Source: Kribbella caucasensis (lineage in GTDB: Bacteria > Actinomycetota > Actinomycetes > Propionibacteriales > Kribbellaceae). Taken from it: a stretch of DNA of 64,000 nucleotides. Positions 63,531 through 64,000 of this stretch are shown piece after piece. Location of the stretch: NCBI RefSeq assembly GCF_004361855.1, contig NZ_SNWQ01000001.1:1-64000 (forward strand), in the 5' to 3' direction. The position numbers and the translations under genes were made by a program. The notes under the pieces were generated by a model. That model made no database searches. It was given only the letters and a program-made list of their open reading frames with translations, and was not told where the DNA came from. The stretch's first letter is position 1. Every line of letters starts with the position of its first letter.

Positions 63531-63545
63531 CATAGTAATGCTATG
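63531..63545. promoter_or_regulatory. Palindrome over the start of the last MarR gene
   Basis: CATAG-TAATG-CTATG is a perfect 5-bp inverted repeat with its spacer holding the ATG (63538). As with the operator at 52937, an AT-rich palindrome covering the start codon suggests autoregulation. Confidence 0.55.
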
Positions 63546-64000
63546 TATATTGCAGCGTGTGATCGCGGATGAGTTGTCGGAGCTTGGGGTCGGCGTACTG
63601 GTGGCGGCCGCTCGGTTGACCAGGTTGGGGAGCCGGGATGTGACTGCGTTGCCGCCTGCGGCGATGCGGTTGCTGGGGCGGCTGGATGAACTGGGGCCGA
63701 CCCGGATCAGTGAGCTGGCCAAGGCGGATCGGTCCTCGCAGCCGACCATGTCGACGCTGGTCCAGCGCCAGGAGGAGAGCGGCTTGGTCCGGCGCGAGCC
63801 CGATCCGGCCGACTCGCGGGCCAGTCTGATCAGCCTCACCGACGCCGGCCTCGCCGTGCTCGACCGCGGCCGGCGGGAAGCCGGTGCGGTGATCGCCAGC
63901 CGGTTGAGTCAACTGCCGGCCAACGACATCGCGACCCTCGAAGCCGCCGTCATAGTCATGCACAAAATCCTCACCCTCGAACCGATGGAGGCAAACGCCC
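63538..64000 (+). CDS. MarR-family regulator (3' end outside the window)
   Basis: 154 codons are visible and the frame is still open at the edge. VIADELSELGVGVLVAAARL is the N-terminal dimer helix; PTRISELAKADRSSQPTMST and LVQRQEESGLVRREPDPADSRASLISLTDAG form the winged helix and wing (D-x-R-A). ATG 63538 or GTG 63559 may be the start. With the palindrome at the start codon it probably represses itself. Any target gene lies beyond the right edge. Confidence 0.88.
   Translation, partial: MLCILQRVIADELSELGVGVLVAAARLTRLGSRDVTALPPAAMRLLGRLDELGPTRISELAKADRSSQPTMSTLVQRQEESGLVRREPDPADSRASLISLTDAGLAVLDRGRREAGAVIASRLSQLPANDIATLEAAVIVMHKILTLEPMEANA

Noticed and set aside
1..64000. CRISPR arrays, rRNA and tRNA genes
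   Set aside because: No regularly spaced identical repeats with unique spacers, and no recognisable rRNA or cloverleaf/CCA-type sequence was seen on either strand. The structured repeats at 54-63 kb are too few and too varied for CRISPR.

Overview
The window is high-GC DNA from an actinomycete. Gene order and protein style (Lsr2, ClpC with a ClgR-type box, DUF3180, DUF2342 metalloprotease, F420-type PPOX protein, coupled GTGA/ATGA gene overlaps) fit a Nocardioidaceae-like organism such as Kribbella; the genus is an inference. No rRNA, tRNA or CRISPR array was recognised.

Layout. 1-3.6 kb: three coupled membrane-protein genes, the third with a frameshift. 3.7-8.7 kb and 22.5-44.8 kb: the conserved actinobacterial housekeeping block clpC-lsr2-lysS ... 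coaX-nadC-nadB-panC-DUF2520 ... DUF3180-folK-folB-folP-folE-ftsH ... hpt-tilS-metalloprotease-dacB-ppa, close to M. tuberculosis Rv3596c-Rv3628 order. It covers NAD, pantothenate/CoA and folate synthesis, proteolysis, purine salvage and tRNA modification. panD is absent from its usual place and CoaX lacks its usual Asp6. A side cluster (28.3-32.4 kb) pairs an NDUFAF7/MidA-like methyltransferase with an orphan NuoD-like protein and two bacterial PH-domain proteins.

8.7-22.4 kb is an accessory insertion between lysS and coaX: an MFS exporter with a divergent ArsR-type regulator, NfeD plus SPFH protein, DedA, three paralogous secreted proteins, an AhpD-like protein, a multicopper oxidase and a DUF6220 protein. 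A 2.6-kb mobile element (two small coupled genes and a large serine recombinase) has inserted near the 3' end of the third secreted paralog. Its 3' tail survives on the far side of the element, 12 bp from the second paralog.

44.8-54.2 kb: secreted cell-wall and nuclease proteins, transporters, regulators and a frameshifted glycosyltransferase with a MarR regulator and clear operator. 54.2-63.5 kb is less conserved: a large LuxR-family ATPase regulator, a small exported protein, an ASCH protein joined to gene debris, and a coupled GH92 glycosidase and GT4 glycosyltransferase pair. The spaces between these modules carry a structured repeat family: a TGTCGAGA box followed by 9-bp ATCTCAGAT/ATCTGAGAT boxes at fixed distances. 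The spacing is conserved between copies while the spacer sequence is not. This is the most interesting unexplained signal in the window. A MarR gene runs off the right edge.
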